Origin: Endomychus coccineus
Taxonomy: Eukaryota; Arthropoda; Insecta; Coleoptera; Endomychidae
Reading direction: 5' to 3'
Assembly (NCBI GenBank): GCA_958510875.1
Contig: OY294068.1
Coordinates: 80,533,978 to 80,597,977, forward strand
DNA: 64,000 nucleotides
The stretch's first letter is position 1, and every line of letters begins with the position of its first letter. Position numbers and translations under genes: made by a program. The notes under the pieces were generated by a model. The model ran no database searches. It was not told the origin of the DNA and worked only from the letters and a program-made list of their open reading frames with translations. Shown one piece after another: positions 1 through 10,692 of this stretch.

Positions 1-1
1 T

Positions 2-635
2 ACTTCATGTAGTTGCACAAATAAACTAAATATCGGTGAATCAACAAAATATCTTGGAGTGCAGTTTGATTGCCATCTAAAGTGGGATAAACATATTAGC
101 ACATTGAACAAACAAGTAAGAAAATTATATTACATATTTAAAGAAGTTTCCCATTTTTTAAACATTCAAAAATTGAAGCAGGTTTATTACTCTTTAGCAC
201 AATCGATTCTCCAATACGGTATCATTGCCTGGGGTGGTGCTTATCTCTCCACTCTAAATCAAATATTCATAGCACAAAACATACTTCTAAAAATAATATT
301 TAAAAAGGATTGGCTATATTCAACTAATAACTTATATAAAGATGCACAAGTTCTAAATATTTCACAATTATGTATAAAAAACATACTAAGCGATATTTTC
401 TCCACAACAAAAAAATACAATATCACATAGCTATGGTACAAGAAAAAATGAAAATGATGATCTCATTTTACCACAATCCAGAAAAACGATTGGACAAAGA
501 AGTAGCGCTTACTTGGGCCCAAGATTTTACAACTTAATTCCCCCTGAAATTAAGAAAATAAATAATAAAATACAATTCAATAAAAATGTAACTAAATATT
601 TATTACAAACAACTACAACTTTTACAAATGTCTAA
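2..635 (+). pseudogene. LINE ORF2 3' end (reverse transcriptase C-terminus)
   Basis: The frame is already open at the window edge and carries the RT thumb-type motif ESTKYLGVQFD, then the IAWGG motif typical of Jockey/CR1-group LINE RTs. It stops at 428-430. The reading continues in the next frame from about 426, with YGTRKN and YLGPRFYNLIPPEIKK, the usual ORF2 C-terminus, to the stop at 633-635. I therefore infer one frameshift near 420. The 5' part lies outside the window. Its C-terminal pattern resembles the LINE at 37.5-38.5 kb, so they may be the same family. The element once encoded endonuclease plus RT for target-primed retrotransposition; this copy is dead. Confidence 0.8.
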
Positions 636-925
636 GGAATTCATAGACACAATTTCGAAAAGCATTGTACATATTTACCTAAACATGTAGAGATTTCACA
701 TATTTCAGTTAATTTATATATCGATATTAATGCACCTACATTTTTCATTAACTAAAAGCTAAAATTAAGTTAACATTTAACATTATATCTTAACAAAACA
801 ATCATATTTATACACAAACATTTCATTGTTTAGATAAATATGATTGTTTAATTGTTTTTAATTGTTTCTAGTTAAAATTAATCTTTGATGTACTACATAT
901 AGATTTTTAAATTATTTTTAAATAA
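636..925. other. AT-rich 3' flank of the LINE, no gene seen
   Basis: AT-rich sequence between the LINE stop and the CT microsatellite. It is probably LINE 3' UTR plus junction sequence. No coding pattern or clear poly(A) boundary was recognised. Confidence 0.4.
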
Positions 926-2803
926 ATCTCTCTCTCTCTCTCTCTCTCTCTCCTCGATTTCCCAAAACCTCTTACCTTGCCGTTCAATTTCTCCAAACGA
1001 TACCAAATTATAACAAGAAGCCATTGAATAAGAAATATAATTTGGAATTTCTCCTGTTACTATCCACCCAAGCAGAGTTTTTTGTAATACTGGCTTATTT
1101 TTTCCAAGCTTAATTTGACCGACGCTTGTGATTTGCCAAAATATGTTTGAACCAAGCAATATGTCGATTTTTGCAGTATGATTGAATTTCGGATCGGCTA
1201 ATGATAAATTGCGAGGTATGTTTAATGATCTGCTGTCAAAAGAAACAGATGGAAGGTTTTCTGTGATCTTTGGGATAATCAAACATGATATCATATTTTT
1301 GTATGAATTACAACGTCACTGTATTTTAACTTTAGTGCATTGTGTAATATTCGTAACCGATTGATTAATGCCCGATATAGTGAAATTAATCTTAGATTTT
1401 TGCATTCCTAATATATCGCTTAATTCCTTAGAAATAAAATTTGACTGTGATCCTGAATGTAGCAAGGCTCTACATTCATGAATTTTTCCATATCTATCGG
1501 ATACCTGTATAACTGCTGTAGATAGAAGAATTTGAGATTCAATGTTTTGTAATGAATGATGCGACGAAATTTTGTTACTACTTGAAGTATTTCCATTGAT
1601 TATTGTTTCAAGGTTATCCTCACCATTTGACATTGACTCATTTTGTTTATTTACAAAGTGTAGAAGGGTGTTATGTTTCTTGTCACATTTTCTACATGTA
1701 CCTTTCTTACAATTTTGTGAAGTATGACCTTTCTTGAGGCAATTTAGACATAAATTCAATAGTTTGATCTTATTAAATCTTTTTTGTATTGAAAAATCTA
1801 GAAACTTTTGGCAGTTATAAATCAAATGGTTTTCGCTACAGATAGGACGTTGTAATATATCAGCAACTAAATATGATTTAGTCCTTTGCTTAACTTGTTG
1901 AACTTTGTTGTCATTATCGTTCAATTGTAAAGTTTCTAGTATTCGGCATTTTTCATTTAAAAATGAAATTAATTCCTTGAAGGTGGGTATGTCAGAGATT
2001 GTTTTCTCAGATTCCCAGTCACGTCTTGTGATAGAATCCAATTTCGAGACAATCAAATGTATTAATAATACATCCCATTGATCTATAGGTTGTTTCAAAG
2101 CTTCTAGAGCTCTTAAATGCATAGAAACTTCATCTTATAGATGACGTAAGCTCATAAAGGATTCTTTGCTAATGTTTGTCAAATTGAAAAGACCTTTGAC
2201 ATGATTATTGATTAGAATTTTTTTATTTTCATAGCGCTCCAATAATAACTTCCAAGCAATGCCATAGTTCGCAGAGGAAATTTCTAGTGATCTTATGATA
2301 TCTGACGCTTCCCCCTTCAATGATAATCGTAAATAGTGAAACTTTTGTACATCTGAAATAGCATTGTTAGCGTGAATTATAGAATCAAAGGTATCTCTAA
2401 AGAATAACCACTGGTTGTAATTACCATCGAATGTTGGTAAATTTAAAGTTGGCAATTTTATCTGATTTGTATCATGAATTTCGCATCGCGATTCATCTAC
2501 TGAACCTTCCTTGGCATTTGATTGATTTATAAATTGATTTGCCTTAGAAATGATCGAATAATAATATTGTTCGAAATTGTTTCGTTCGACATCGTTATTA
2601 CTCACATCGTTATTCAATAATTCGATATTTAATTGAATTTCATTGAAATTGTCCAATAACAATACGGCGTTTGAGAGACGTATTTTCAGCTCACAAATGT
2701 CTGGAGATTCATCTCGTTGAAATACATCAATGTATGTATTGAAACGAGTTAACTGGCCTTTGATAGAGCCACGTTTCAATATCAAATTTGATAGATCAGT
2801 CAT
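893..2803 (-). pseudogene. BEL/Pao retrotransposon gag-protease, truncated
   Basis: Three overlapping minus-strand frames read from right to left form one BEL/Pao polyprotein. The first (2135-2803) is the Gag region with LPTFDGNYNQWLFFRDTF, typical of the DUF1759 family. The second (1316-2122) holds the knuckle region CLNCLKKGHTSQNC and the protease start. The third (893-1294) carries the protease C-terminal signature DILLGSNIFW and LGWIVTGEIP. The protease active-site triplet, normally Asp-Ser-Gly, reads His-Ser-Gly (LLHSGSQSNFI). RT, RNase H and integrase are missing because the copy ends at the CT microsatellite. At least two frameshifts are needed. The first ATG, at 2803, lies about 190 bases inside the primer site. 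Confidence 0.88.
927..953. repeat. (CT)n microsatellite
   Basis: About 13 CT dinucleotides. On the minus strand it reads as GA repeats and is translated as an artificial Glu-Arg tail on the truncated BEL protease frame. It marks the point where the BEL element is cut off. Confidence 0.9.
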
Positions 2804-2990
2804 TGTGTAAATAATTTTCGTAGATCACACTGAATGCTGACACAAGTAGAGAGTATAAAAGTATTAGTATTATTATGATTGGAAATAGGGATTAAGGACT
2901 GGGAACGCACTCACTTCGGGAGCTAATACCTTGATTTCACTTGTAGAATGCCAGTGATTATGGGCTATGTTTTCCAAATTCCATCGCTTC

Positions 2991-3008
2991 ATCCGGCTCG
3001 AAGGACCA
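2991..3008 (-). promoter_or_regulatory. BEL primer-binding site, tRNA-Tyr type
   Basis: Minus strand tggtccttcgagccggat follows the LTR end directly. Its complement matches the 3' end of animal tRNA-Tyr including CCA (acceptor strand tcgaagga), so reverse transcription was probably primed by tRNA-Tyr. It fixes the LTR end at 3009. Confidence 0.8.
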
Positions 3009-3324
3009 TGTTTAATTGTGTAGCCTTTCTTTTAAAACTACTGTTTCATAATTGAAAATATATTATTGAAAATGATACAAATCAAAATCTTGTTTTTACA
3101 ACAACTGTCGTTTTATTAACAATAATGTCATGACAAAAATACCGTCGTCCACAGACGCGGAATATCAACGTTATAATTTGAACAGAACTTGATAATGAAA
3201 GTAATATAATTATCAAGAGTACCCTGTTCAAAATATATTATTGAAAATGATACAAATCAATTTTACAACAACTGTCGTTTTATTAACAATAATGTCATGA
3301 CAACACTCCGCCTACTTCATGACA
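3009..3324 (-). repeat. BEL 5' LTR, disrupted by an internal duplication
   Basis: The plus strand begins tgtttaattg at 3009 and ends cttcatgaca at 3324, so on the element strand the LTR starts TGTCATG and ends AAACA, the usual TG...CA pattern. LTR sequence occupies 3009-3135 and again 3235-3324. Between them lies a duplicated piece of the virus-like element that flanks the LTR on the right. The original LTR was probably near 150 bp. No matching 3' LTR is in the window. Confidence 0.65.
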
Positions 3325-3423
3325 AAAATACCGTCGTCCACAGACGCGGAATATCAACGTTATAATTTGAACAGAACTTGATAATGAAAGTAATATAATT
3401 ATCAAGGGTACCCTGTTCAAAAT
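3060..3423. repeat. Tandem duplication across the LTR/virus-element junction
   Basis: Two direct copies, 3060-3234 and 3235-3423, both begin atattattgaaaatgatac and end accctgttcaaaat. Each spans LTR sequence and adjoining virus-like companion-gene sequence. Copy 1 lacks 22 bases present in copy 2, exactly the interval between two tcatgaca repeats. Confidence 0.9.
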
Positions 3424-3785
3424 TACCACAGGATTGTATAATATTATATTTTACATTATATTCCACTACACCGTGGAAGATGAAAATAACAAACACTGTG
3501 AAACAGAAACATGTACCGAAACCTTTGATTAAGTCAATAAAAAAATTCAGGTCTAAAACATATACTGGAAATACATGTATCAAAAATGATATGTTTGAAT
3601 ACAACAGAAAACCGATCGAATATGTTTATTGAGATGACGTGAATGAATTATTAGATAGACTAAGAGTTCTTGTTACATCCTCGTACTCTGGTGACAATAA
3701 CCTTCACAACGAGATTTCTGTAATAGAAGAATTGATAGAGGGTAACGTAAATAAGCATCATTCAGGTAGAAACGAATACACATTT
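3325..3785 (+). pseudogene. Virus-like companion gene, decayed 3' part
   Basis: This segment aligns at nucleotide level with the last 180 or so codons of the intact gene at 62721-63785. Shared runs include gtaatataattatcaaggg and atcgaatatgtttattg. It has internal stops (for example the Trp codon in the WDDV region reads TGA), frameshifts and a small deletion after the ATATTTTACA stretch. The product has no established function; it is the protein encoded directly after the packaging ATPase in this family. The left end is cut by the BEL LTR. Confidence 0.85.
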
Positions 3786-3789
3786 TGAT

Positions 3790-3900
3790 ACGATGAGTAG
3801 AGAACAAGTTGTGCATGAGCTTCATATGCCGAGTAAGAAGAATTTTTAACGCCGCAGGACAATTATAAAAGGTGTGGATGATTTGTGGCGAATCTACTCA
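3790..3900 (+). pseudogene. Integrase N-terminal fragment of the virus-like element
   Basis: The plus frame near 3797 reads REQVVHELHMPSKKNF, a stop, then RRRTIIKGVDDLWRIYS. This resembles the ELH-P-R/K-NFPRR...DDLW segment just before the first catalytic Asp of retroviral-type integrases in Polinton/adintovirus-like elements. Everything downstream of it is lost. The call rests on about 35 residues. Confidence 0.5.
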
Positions 3901-4139
3901 ATAAAGATTGTCGTCAACACGATATTTCATATTTCTGAAACTCTAATTTGGATGGAAGTCACGCTGCGGATAAAATAATAGCGAACGCTGCTGGGAATGG
4001 ATTAAATATGAAGACACAAAATTTGGAGAGACGATTGCCGCTTTCGGCGTGAATAAAATTAAGAAGGCAAAGAGGAAATTAGAGAAGGGGATGAGAAAGA
4101 ATGTTGGGTTCGGTTGTGTAATTGTTGATGAGTGAAGAA

Positions 4140-4433
4140 AAATTATGAAAAAAAAGATCGACGCATCCAAGCTAAAGAAAACAGTAGGATTTCTACCACT
4201 TTTAATACCTCTGTTTGCCGCCTTATTAACTGATGGAGCATTGGCGGGAGGTGGTGCAGGTATCGCTAATCAACGATAGCAAAGCAGATAAAAAAAGCTT
4301 GGAGGAAAGGAGAAGACATAATAAAACAATGGAAGCTATAGTTTTGGGACTACAAGCATCTGGTCTGTATTTGAAGAAATACCGCAAAGGTCTTGGTCTA
4401 TATTTGAATAAAAACCTAAAAAACTTCCAGTAA
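4140..4433 (+). pseudogene. Minor-capsid-like protein of the virus-like element
   Basis: A basic stretch is followed by the hydrophobic, glycine-rich segment VGFLPLLIPLFAALLTDG, a frameshift near 4260, then an amphipathic charged helix (SKADKKSLEERRRHNK) and GLYLKKYRKGLGLYL. Order and composition match the pVI-like minor capsid protein just upstream of the protease in Polinton/adintovirus-type elements, where a membrane-active helix precedes protease-processed tails. The match is by pattern only. Confidence 0.55.
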
Positions 4434-4790
4434 ACCTACCCTGGAGACCTCTAACTGATCTTGATCTACGAAAACTTGCAAAAACTCTAAAAATTCCCCA
4501 TTTCAAAGGAGTATTTATACGTGGTGAACTGCCATCTAACGGACCGTGAAAAGACGAATGTGGAATAGTTAATTTAGATAGCTTGGACAACGAAGGTTGG
4601 GTTGGGTTTAAGAAAGGCAGTGATATAGTTTTCTATTATGATAGTTTTGAAATTTCACCCCCACCTCACGAACTAGTGGATTATTTCAAAAAGTTTGAGG
4701 TAATATTCAATCACGACAATTTTTAGCAATCTAACACATAATTGTGGTCAGTTATATTTGGAATTTCTCTATAACTCTTCAATTGCAGTG
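4434..4790 (+). pseudogene. Adenain-like cysteine protease, decayed
   Basis: Joined across frames, the plus strand shows PWRPLTDLDLRKLAKTL, IPHFKGVFIRGELP, ECGIVNLDSL, then WVGFKKGSDIVFYYDSFEIS and, near 4750, CGQLYLEFL. This is the layout of the adenovirus-type maturation protease (His region, central Asp, catalytic Cys helix). The residue normally His before W reads Gly, and several stops occur, so it is inactive. It lies between the minor-capsid-like region and the capsid-like ORFs, as expected for the family. Confidence 0.65.
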
Positions 4791-4869
4791 GTGTAGAAGA
4801 AGGAATTTAAATTGGATGTATTAGTATATAAACAGATTGCCAATAAAGTTTTTATCAATCATTTCTCAG

Positions 4870-5149
4870 ACATTCACTATCACGGGTAAGAGCTCCCGCT
4901 TATCTGTAGCTTTTCATCCACCAATAGAGCTAGATACTGATTCCTATTATTCTATTGCATTTGTCGGTTTGCATACGTATCTCGAACATTGAAGTAGGTT
5001 TTAAGAAATTTTATTATAAAAATTGGAAGGATGAGGAGAAGGTAGTTACTATACTTACGGGGTCCTACGAGGTAACAAACTTTGCAGATTTCATAAAAAG
5101 AGCAGTTTGTAGGCTAGAAATGAAGCAACAAGAACGTGACCGAAAATGA
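4870..5149 (+). pseudogene. Conserved virion-type ORF upstream of the capsid, decayed
   Basis: In two frames the plus strand reads SFHPPIELDTDSYYSIAFVG then NIEVGFKKFYYKNWKDEEK and ILTGSYEVTNFADFIKR. The pattern (short N-terminal beta strands, an N-I-D/E-V..N-x-F/Y-Y segment, then a P/T-GSYE motif) belongs to a conserved small protein before the major capsid gene in related insect elements. Its function is not established. A frameshift lies near 4985. Confidence 0.45.
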
Positions 5150-5459
5150 CCATCAAAATCTAACAACAACGCCCTACACACAGAGCTGAATAGTGATTTT
5201 GAAGTGAATTGGAGTTCAAAAAGACCTATAGAAGTTATGGCTTTCAACAATAAATGTTCAATACGCATTCATTATATACAACGAATTCATCTGAGGAGGT
5301 TATTGCAGCCGCTAACCGACGTCACTGGAGAACATGGGATTGGATTTTCGCGATAAAAGATATCCTCAAATTCACCATCAGTCATTACCTACAACGAGTT
5401 CAAGGGAGAAGTTTGCTGCTGCAGCACTATCATTGAAGAATATGAATTTTTGAAGTTTC

Positions 5460-6236
5460 TTGGTTACCGTATGGGAAAAACTTCGAATATTCAACGAGCC
5501 AAACTTCAATGGAGAAACTCACACCTATTATCCATATATAACATCTTTCAGCAACAGCTACGAAATGAAGATATTCATCAATCAACAGAATGTGTTGGTA
5601 GATTTAGCCTTGTCTGTTTTATTGATTGAAGCAGATTTCGAGCAAGAAGCATGTGATGATGGTGAATGTACGCTAACCAATAGAGCGTTTCTTTTTGAAT
5701 ATATCAGTTATGAAATGAATGGAAAAGAGATAGACAACGTACGCGATTCAGTCTACAATAATAAAATCAATTTATGGATCCCTTTGAATTTTCTACTAGG
5801 CCTGTTAATTGTCTATATCAAAGTTTTGAGTAGTAAATATAAGCTGCGATTCATAAGATCTCGAACCGATATCAATTGCCCTATTAATAGCACAGGTAGC
5901 ACGAAAAGGGTGAAAATAAATACACTAAAAGTACGACATGTCTTTTCAAATGATCAGGTTAAATTCCAAATGTTGGGGAATTTGAGTGCCTAGAAGTCTA
6001 TATTGATTCCTTTCTATAGTTGGAATCTGCATGAAAATCCGATGATGAAGGAGAGCACTCAAGACATTTGGGCAGTTAAAATATGTGAATCTACATTTCC
6101 GAACGGATCGAAAAAATTATCCTTCCAAGCATATTTCGATAATATAAACTTGCTGAATGTGAAATTATACTTGAATTCAGAGTGTTATCCATATGAAGCA
6201 ATGAAATTGAATCTCATTTATTTTCAAATAAAATGA
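5460..6236 (+). pseudogene. Major-capsid-like protein, two segments
   Basis: Segment one (5460-5993, 177 aa) contains EMKIFINQQNVLVDLALS, TLTNRAFLFEYISYEMNGKE and KVRHVFSNDQVKFQML. Segment two (6003-6236, 77 aa) contains IPFYSWNLHE, DIWAVK and YLNSECYPYEAMKLN. This order matches the double jelly-roll major capsid protein of Polinton/adintovirus-like elements, with segment two starting the second jelly roll. A stop at about 5991 separates the segments and the C-terminal third is missing. It is the longest surviving frame in this old copy. Confidence 0.7.
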
Positions 6237-8500
6237 TAAGCGAGCCGATGCTAGATTATGTAGCATATTATAAACGATGCTAGAAAGTGGAGATAAGTTT
6301 CTTGAATTTCCTTGAAAACACCCGTGCTTATTGCATCATCATTAACGACCGTATCATAGAGTTTCCTCAATCACCGGATCAGTTCGGAATTTAGTGTAAA
6401 GAACCAAGTGACGAGCTGCATGAATCATCATCATACTTCAGATATTCAATTCTCCAAACGGGTGGTGGTGATGTAAGTATCCGACGATCATACTTCGTAA
6501 GCTATGGTCACCGGTTGCTAGCAACAGAACGTATTGAAACAATAATCGACGTTATCGGCCAGCGATCATCGTTCGTGAATGATGGTACCGGATGCCTCAA
6601 GCAAAATTCATTACAACGTCATCGTCGGGCGATCATAGCTTATGAACTATGATATGAATGTTTATTATTTTTGTTTCAATAAAACAGATCAATTATTTAT
6701 TGATCCAATAATTCTTACATTTTTAACAAACAAAATATTAGTACAGATAAAGAAGATAAAATTGCATACAAAATTGTAAAAATTTTCTGAATTTCTTCAT
6801 CAAGTGATGTGGATGTGGTTGCGTAGGTCTTATTTGTTGTGATATACTTGAAGGATTCTTCGAAACGAATATTTGTCATTCAAACATATCTATAAGTTTA
6901 AAACATATGTCTGTTTGATACTTCTGTGATGGAATGCTATATACATACCTCCAATTGATTATTGTTGATTTTTTGCCAATTCATCAGTTGCCATTCGGTG
7001 CGATTACACTCGCCATCAGCATCCATCCTTCAGACATATATAAATATTTCCTGTGGAGCGTTCGTATACAGGACCTGCTCCAATTTGAGGCTAGGATTAT
7101 AAAATTTGTTACCAACACAGCCATCTCCCTCCTTTCTTTCATCAATACATAAAATCTTCAACTGTATTGAAGCGATAATTTTGTCTCCGTAAAATTTGAT
7201 GTCTCTACTCAGTGTTTTTACTTCCATTCAGAATTCGCTCAGTTTACATGTGTATTCTTCCAAAGACATATGATTTTGATAATTCTGTTTGAAAATATTA
7301 TGATGATTCCAGGTCGTCACTAATGGAATCTATTGAAGCGAAGGGTTACGTCATCACCTTTTCTACGACTATCAAAGTTCACGAACTATGATCGATAGCC
7401 AATAAGATCAGTCAAAACGGAGAGTTACTCCCACACAATAAGCGGTCTCAACTATGGAAGATATAATCAATTTAGGAAAACTTCCAGAGTGAAAATGTCG
7501 TACAACTTAGCAGCTCGCTTTCGCTATTCTAGCGTGGCTACATGGTGCACCAATAACTCCATTGGGTTAACAGTTAATGAAGTGTGACTAAACTTTGGAC
7601 TCGATAAACGAAACTATTTATTCTGGAATTTACAACTAAGCCAACGCGTTCTCAGAAATTCGTTCTGCGTTCTATTTAATTTGTTAGACTATTACGTTGA
7701 AAAGGGTGTTATAACAAGAATGTTGAAGAAAAACCCACATAATAACCATTCAGAAATGTATGACAAGACCGATGCAGAAATAAATATTACGTTCTAGATT
7801 CAATACATTGATGTAAAAATATTTATTTTCTTCCATTATTTCAAAAATAAAGACAAAGTTAACTATGAAATACGCTTGCGTTAATTACATATGTTTCATT
7901 ATTGGAAAATACCAAGTGATTGAATTAAAACGGGTCATCGACCGGCGATCATAGTTCGTGAACTGTGATCTCCAGTCAATGTAGTGGGAGCATTGATTAG
8001 TGGAAAGCTCTCTATATCAACCACGACAGTCTTTGCTTCAAATTCCAAAGTTCTGATTCAATATTAATGAGCATGCTTCAAAAATCATTACTTCTGTTGT
8101 GACATTCACTTATCCTTACTTGCAGTCTCGTACGTGGTTTCGCCCGTTTCCATACCAGTATTTTGATTGGTTGACAGCTCGTTTATTGACCACCTGACAC
8201 CTCATATAATAGCTACCACTATGACAGATAGATGGCGTTATAGTTATGACATAAGACTGCTCATAGATCAGTAAGTATCAATTTCGTACTCTACAAGCCG
8301 AGTTATTTCATTTTGTAATGAAATGCCGTAAGTGTGAATGTAAAATCTTTAACCACGTTGATCGCCAAATGTAATGAAATAATTGTTGGGTGCCAAATGT
8401 AATAAAATAACTGTAAGCTACACAATTTCCACCTTCTCTTGATTCTCAATTAATCAAAAGATGAATTTACCCAAGTTACTAATATTTCCCAAACTACCTC
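6237..8500. other. Non-coding flank with dispersed palindromic motif
   Basis: No convincing gene. Variants of a near-palindrome built on gatcatagttcgtgaacta occur near 6484, 6563, 6629, 7365 and 7941. A minus frame at 7030-7227 has protein-like composition but I do not recognise it. A short tandem repeat, gccaaatgtaatgaaataa, lies near 8364-8415. Confidence 0.5.
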
Positions 8501-9239
8501 AAATTCGTGGTTGTTCGGCCCTTTACGTTAACAATGATTATACTTGCCCTATTACTTTTTAAACAACAAACCCTGGGCGCCACCACGAGTAAAAAAATAA
8601 GAATTTCAGGCTGTTATAAATAAAGAAATAAGCATCATTGAATTGGTAGTGAGTAAAAAGGAAAAGAAACAAAGCATATAAAAACAATAACAAATATATT
8701 CAATTATTAATGAACAATAGGAAAAAATAAGTATACAAACTCGCATGCTCGTTGAATCCGCACCGTAACAGTTGAATACAGTTAACTGTATCATTTAAAA
8801 TAGAGTTCTTCAATTGGGAGGAAGTTGGAAGATATAAAATCAAATTATTATAGGTTTCTATCATGAAGAATGACCTGTGACGATCCATTCGAAAGTCGGG
8901 TCGTTACAATTTGATACCCATAAAGCTATAGTTGCAACAAAATTACCATTTTAACATAGAATATGTTTTTACGGAGGACCTTAATGATGGAAAGCGTTAC
9001 GCGAGATGTGTTACGCGAGAACCGTAATGTGAATTCGTAACAGGTCTATGGAGTTTTTTAATTTCATATAATTTTCTTTTGAATTTTCATATTTATAAAT
9101 TAATGAATCCAATTTTATTGTTTGAATAAATGACCAATAGTCTATTGTGTTTTGAGTTATGCCTAGTCTTATTGGTATAATACCATGGTTGTCAATAATT
9201 TCTTTTATTTCTACATATTTTATGTCTCCTTTTGCTGAT
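8501..9239. other. 3' flank of the first Gypsy element
   Basis: AT-rich sequence left of the Gypsy integrase end. It may include 3' untranslated region and LTR remnants, but I could not match it to the 5' side, so no LTR is called. Small direct repeats of gttacgcgag occur near 8995-9025. Confidence 0.35.
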
Positions 9240-10110
9240 TTAATTGAGATTGCTGCGAGGCAGATGCAGATTGTCCATCTGTAACAATAACATGTCTCAA
9301 ATTTTTTAAATCTACCTATTTCTTTACTATAACATTTTCAATTAATGCTACATTTTTGTCACTTATTTTCTTTATTTCATATGGTCCTACATTCCTATCA
9401 GCTGTTTTAGCTCTTTTTGTTCTATAATTTTTCTCCTATACTTTCGAACCTACTTGTAATTTTTCTAAATTAGACTCTTCATTGTGTTTATTTGCTGTAT
9501 TTGTTTTGTCCTTATCTAGTTTTTCTTTAATTTTATTATATGTAGTTTCTAACTTATCTCTATGTTCTTTTACATAAGTTTGGAACAATTGTTTTTCATA
9601 ATCTATATCATAAGGATTTTTTTCATTGAATCCCTATTGTTTATTCTATTGGTTTGAAATTCGTACTTGCATTTATCGAGTTATTATTCGCTATAATTGC
9701 GTATTTCATTAGAGTTGTTATTGGGTCTTTATGATTTTGCTTTAGTAATCTTATATGTTCTAGTATTGCTGAATGTAATCTTCCGATTAATCCATTCGAT
9801 TCTGGATGATTTTCGGTAACGAAATGAATTTTAATTTTATGTATTTCTAACAAATCTTGTATTACTTTACTAGTGAATTCTGGTCCATTATCTGTAGTTA
9901 CTTGTTCTGGTAATCCATAATAGGAAAAAAATAATGATAATGCGTCTGTTACATCTATACTATTTTTAGATTGAATTGGTATTGCTTGTCCGAACTTTGT
10001 GAAAGCATCTACAATTGTCAGATAATTTTGTTTCTCTATTACGAAAGTATCTAAATGTAATATTTGAAACGGTTTTGATATAATATTTTCTCTGAATTTG
10101 CTTCATAGTT
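9240..10110 (-). pseudogene. Gypsy integrase, decayed
   Basis: From right to left the minus strand carries the integrase core end HPESNGLIGRLHSAILEHIR (9641-9853), then further left NYRTKRAKTADRNVGPYEIK, a GPY/F-type C-terminal segment, ending near 9240. Frames are broken between the parts. It belongs to the same polyprotein as the RT at 10.7-11.8 kb. It once joined element cDNA to host DNA. Confidence 0.8.
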
Positions 10111-10122
10111 TCTTGTATTCCC

Positions 10123-10692
10123 CTATGATTCATGTTGATTCCTTATTGTAAGGTATATTTCATCTTTATCTTTCATTTCTGGTTTGTTTTGTGTACATCT
10201 GATCAATTCAGGTCCGTTGTTGTTATATATTTGAATATAGATATTGCAAAAATGTTCTAATGGTTCATCATTTTCACGTGAATGAATAGTATCAATACCT
10301 TCTAATATTTCATCTAAGTCTTCTTGTTCAATTTGGGGTAATTCAGGTGTTGTTAGTGATCGAAGCGCATTTTCTATATCGCTTCCATCAATATTTGCAA
10401 TTACAGATTCGTTTTCAAGTGCGTTTATTTGAATTCTTGATAATGCATCTGCATTTGTATTATATTTGCCTTTTTTATATTCTATCTCATAGTCGTATTC
10501 TTCTAAACGTATTTTCCATCGTTGTAATTTTGAATTTGGATCTTTAAGTTTAAATAGCCAAGTTAATGGTCGATGATCAGTATATATTATAAATTGTCTA
10601 CCGTATAGGTAAGGTCTAGAATACTCTGTTGCCCAAACTATCGAAAGTAGTTCTTTTTCAATAGTAGGTTTTATATTTTTGTTGCGTTTCAT
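10123..10692 (-). pseudogene. Gypsy RNase H and connection region
   Basis: 189-codon minus frame with [11 protein letters not shown] and [14 protein letters not shown], the typical Ty3/Gypsy RNase H end. Its upstream part ([14 protein letters not shown]) holds the preceding RNase H strands. A frame change near 10690 separates it from the RT frame. Confidence 0.9.

Larger units (their letters stand above)
3325..8010 (+). mobile_element. Decayed Polinton/adintovirus-like element (left copy)
   Basis: Companion gene, integrase scrap, minor-capsid-like, protease and capsid-like pieces occur in one strand and one order. To the right, to about 8 kb, lie five variants of the palindromic motif found beside the right-hand copy. 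The left boundary is destroyed by the BEL LTR; the right boundary is uncertain and set at the last motif. Every gene is broken. Confidence 0.65.
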
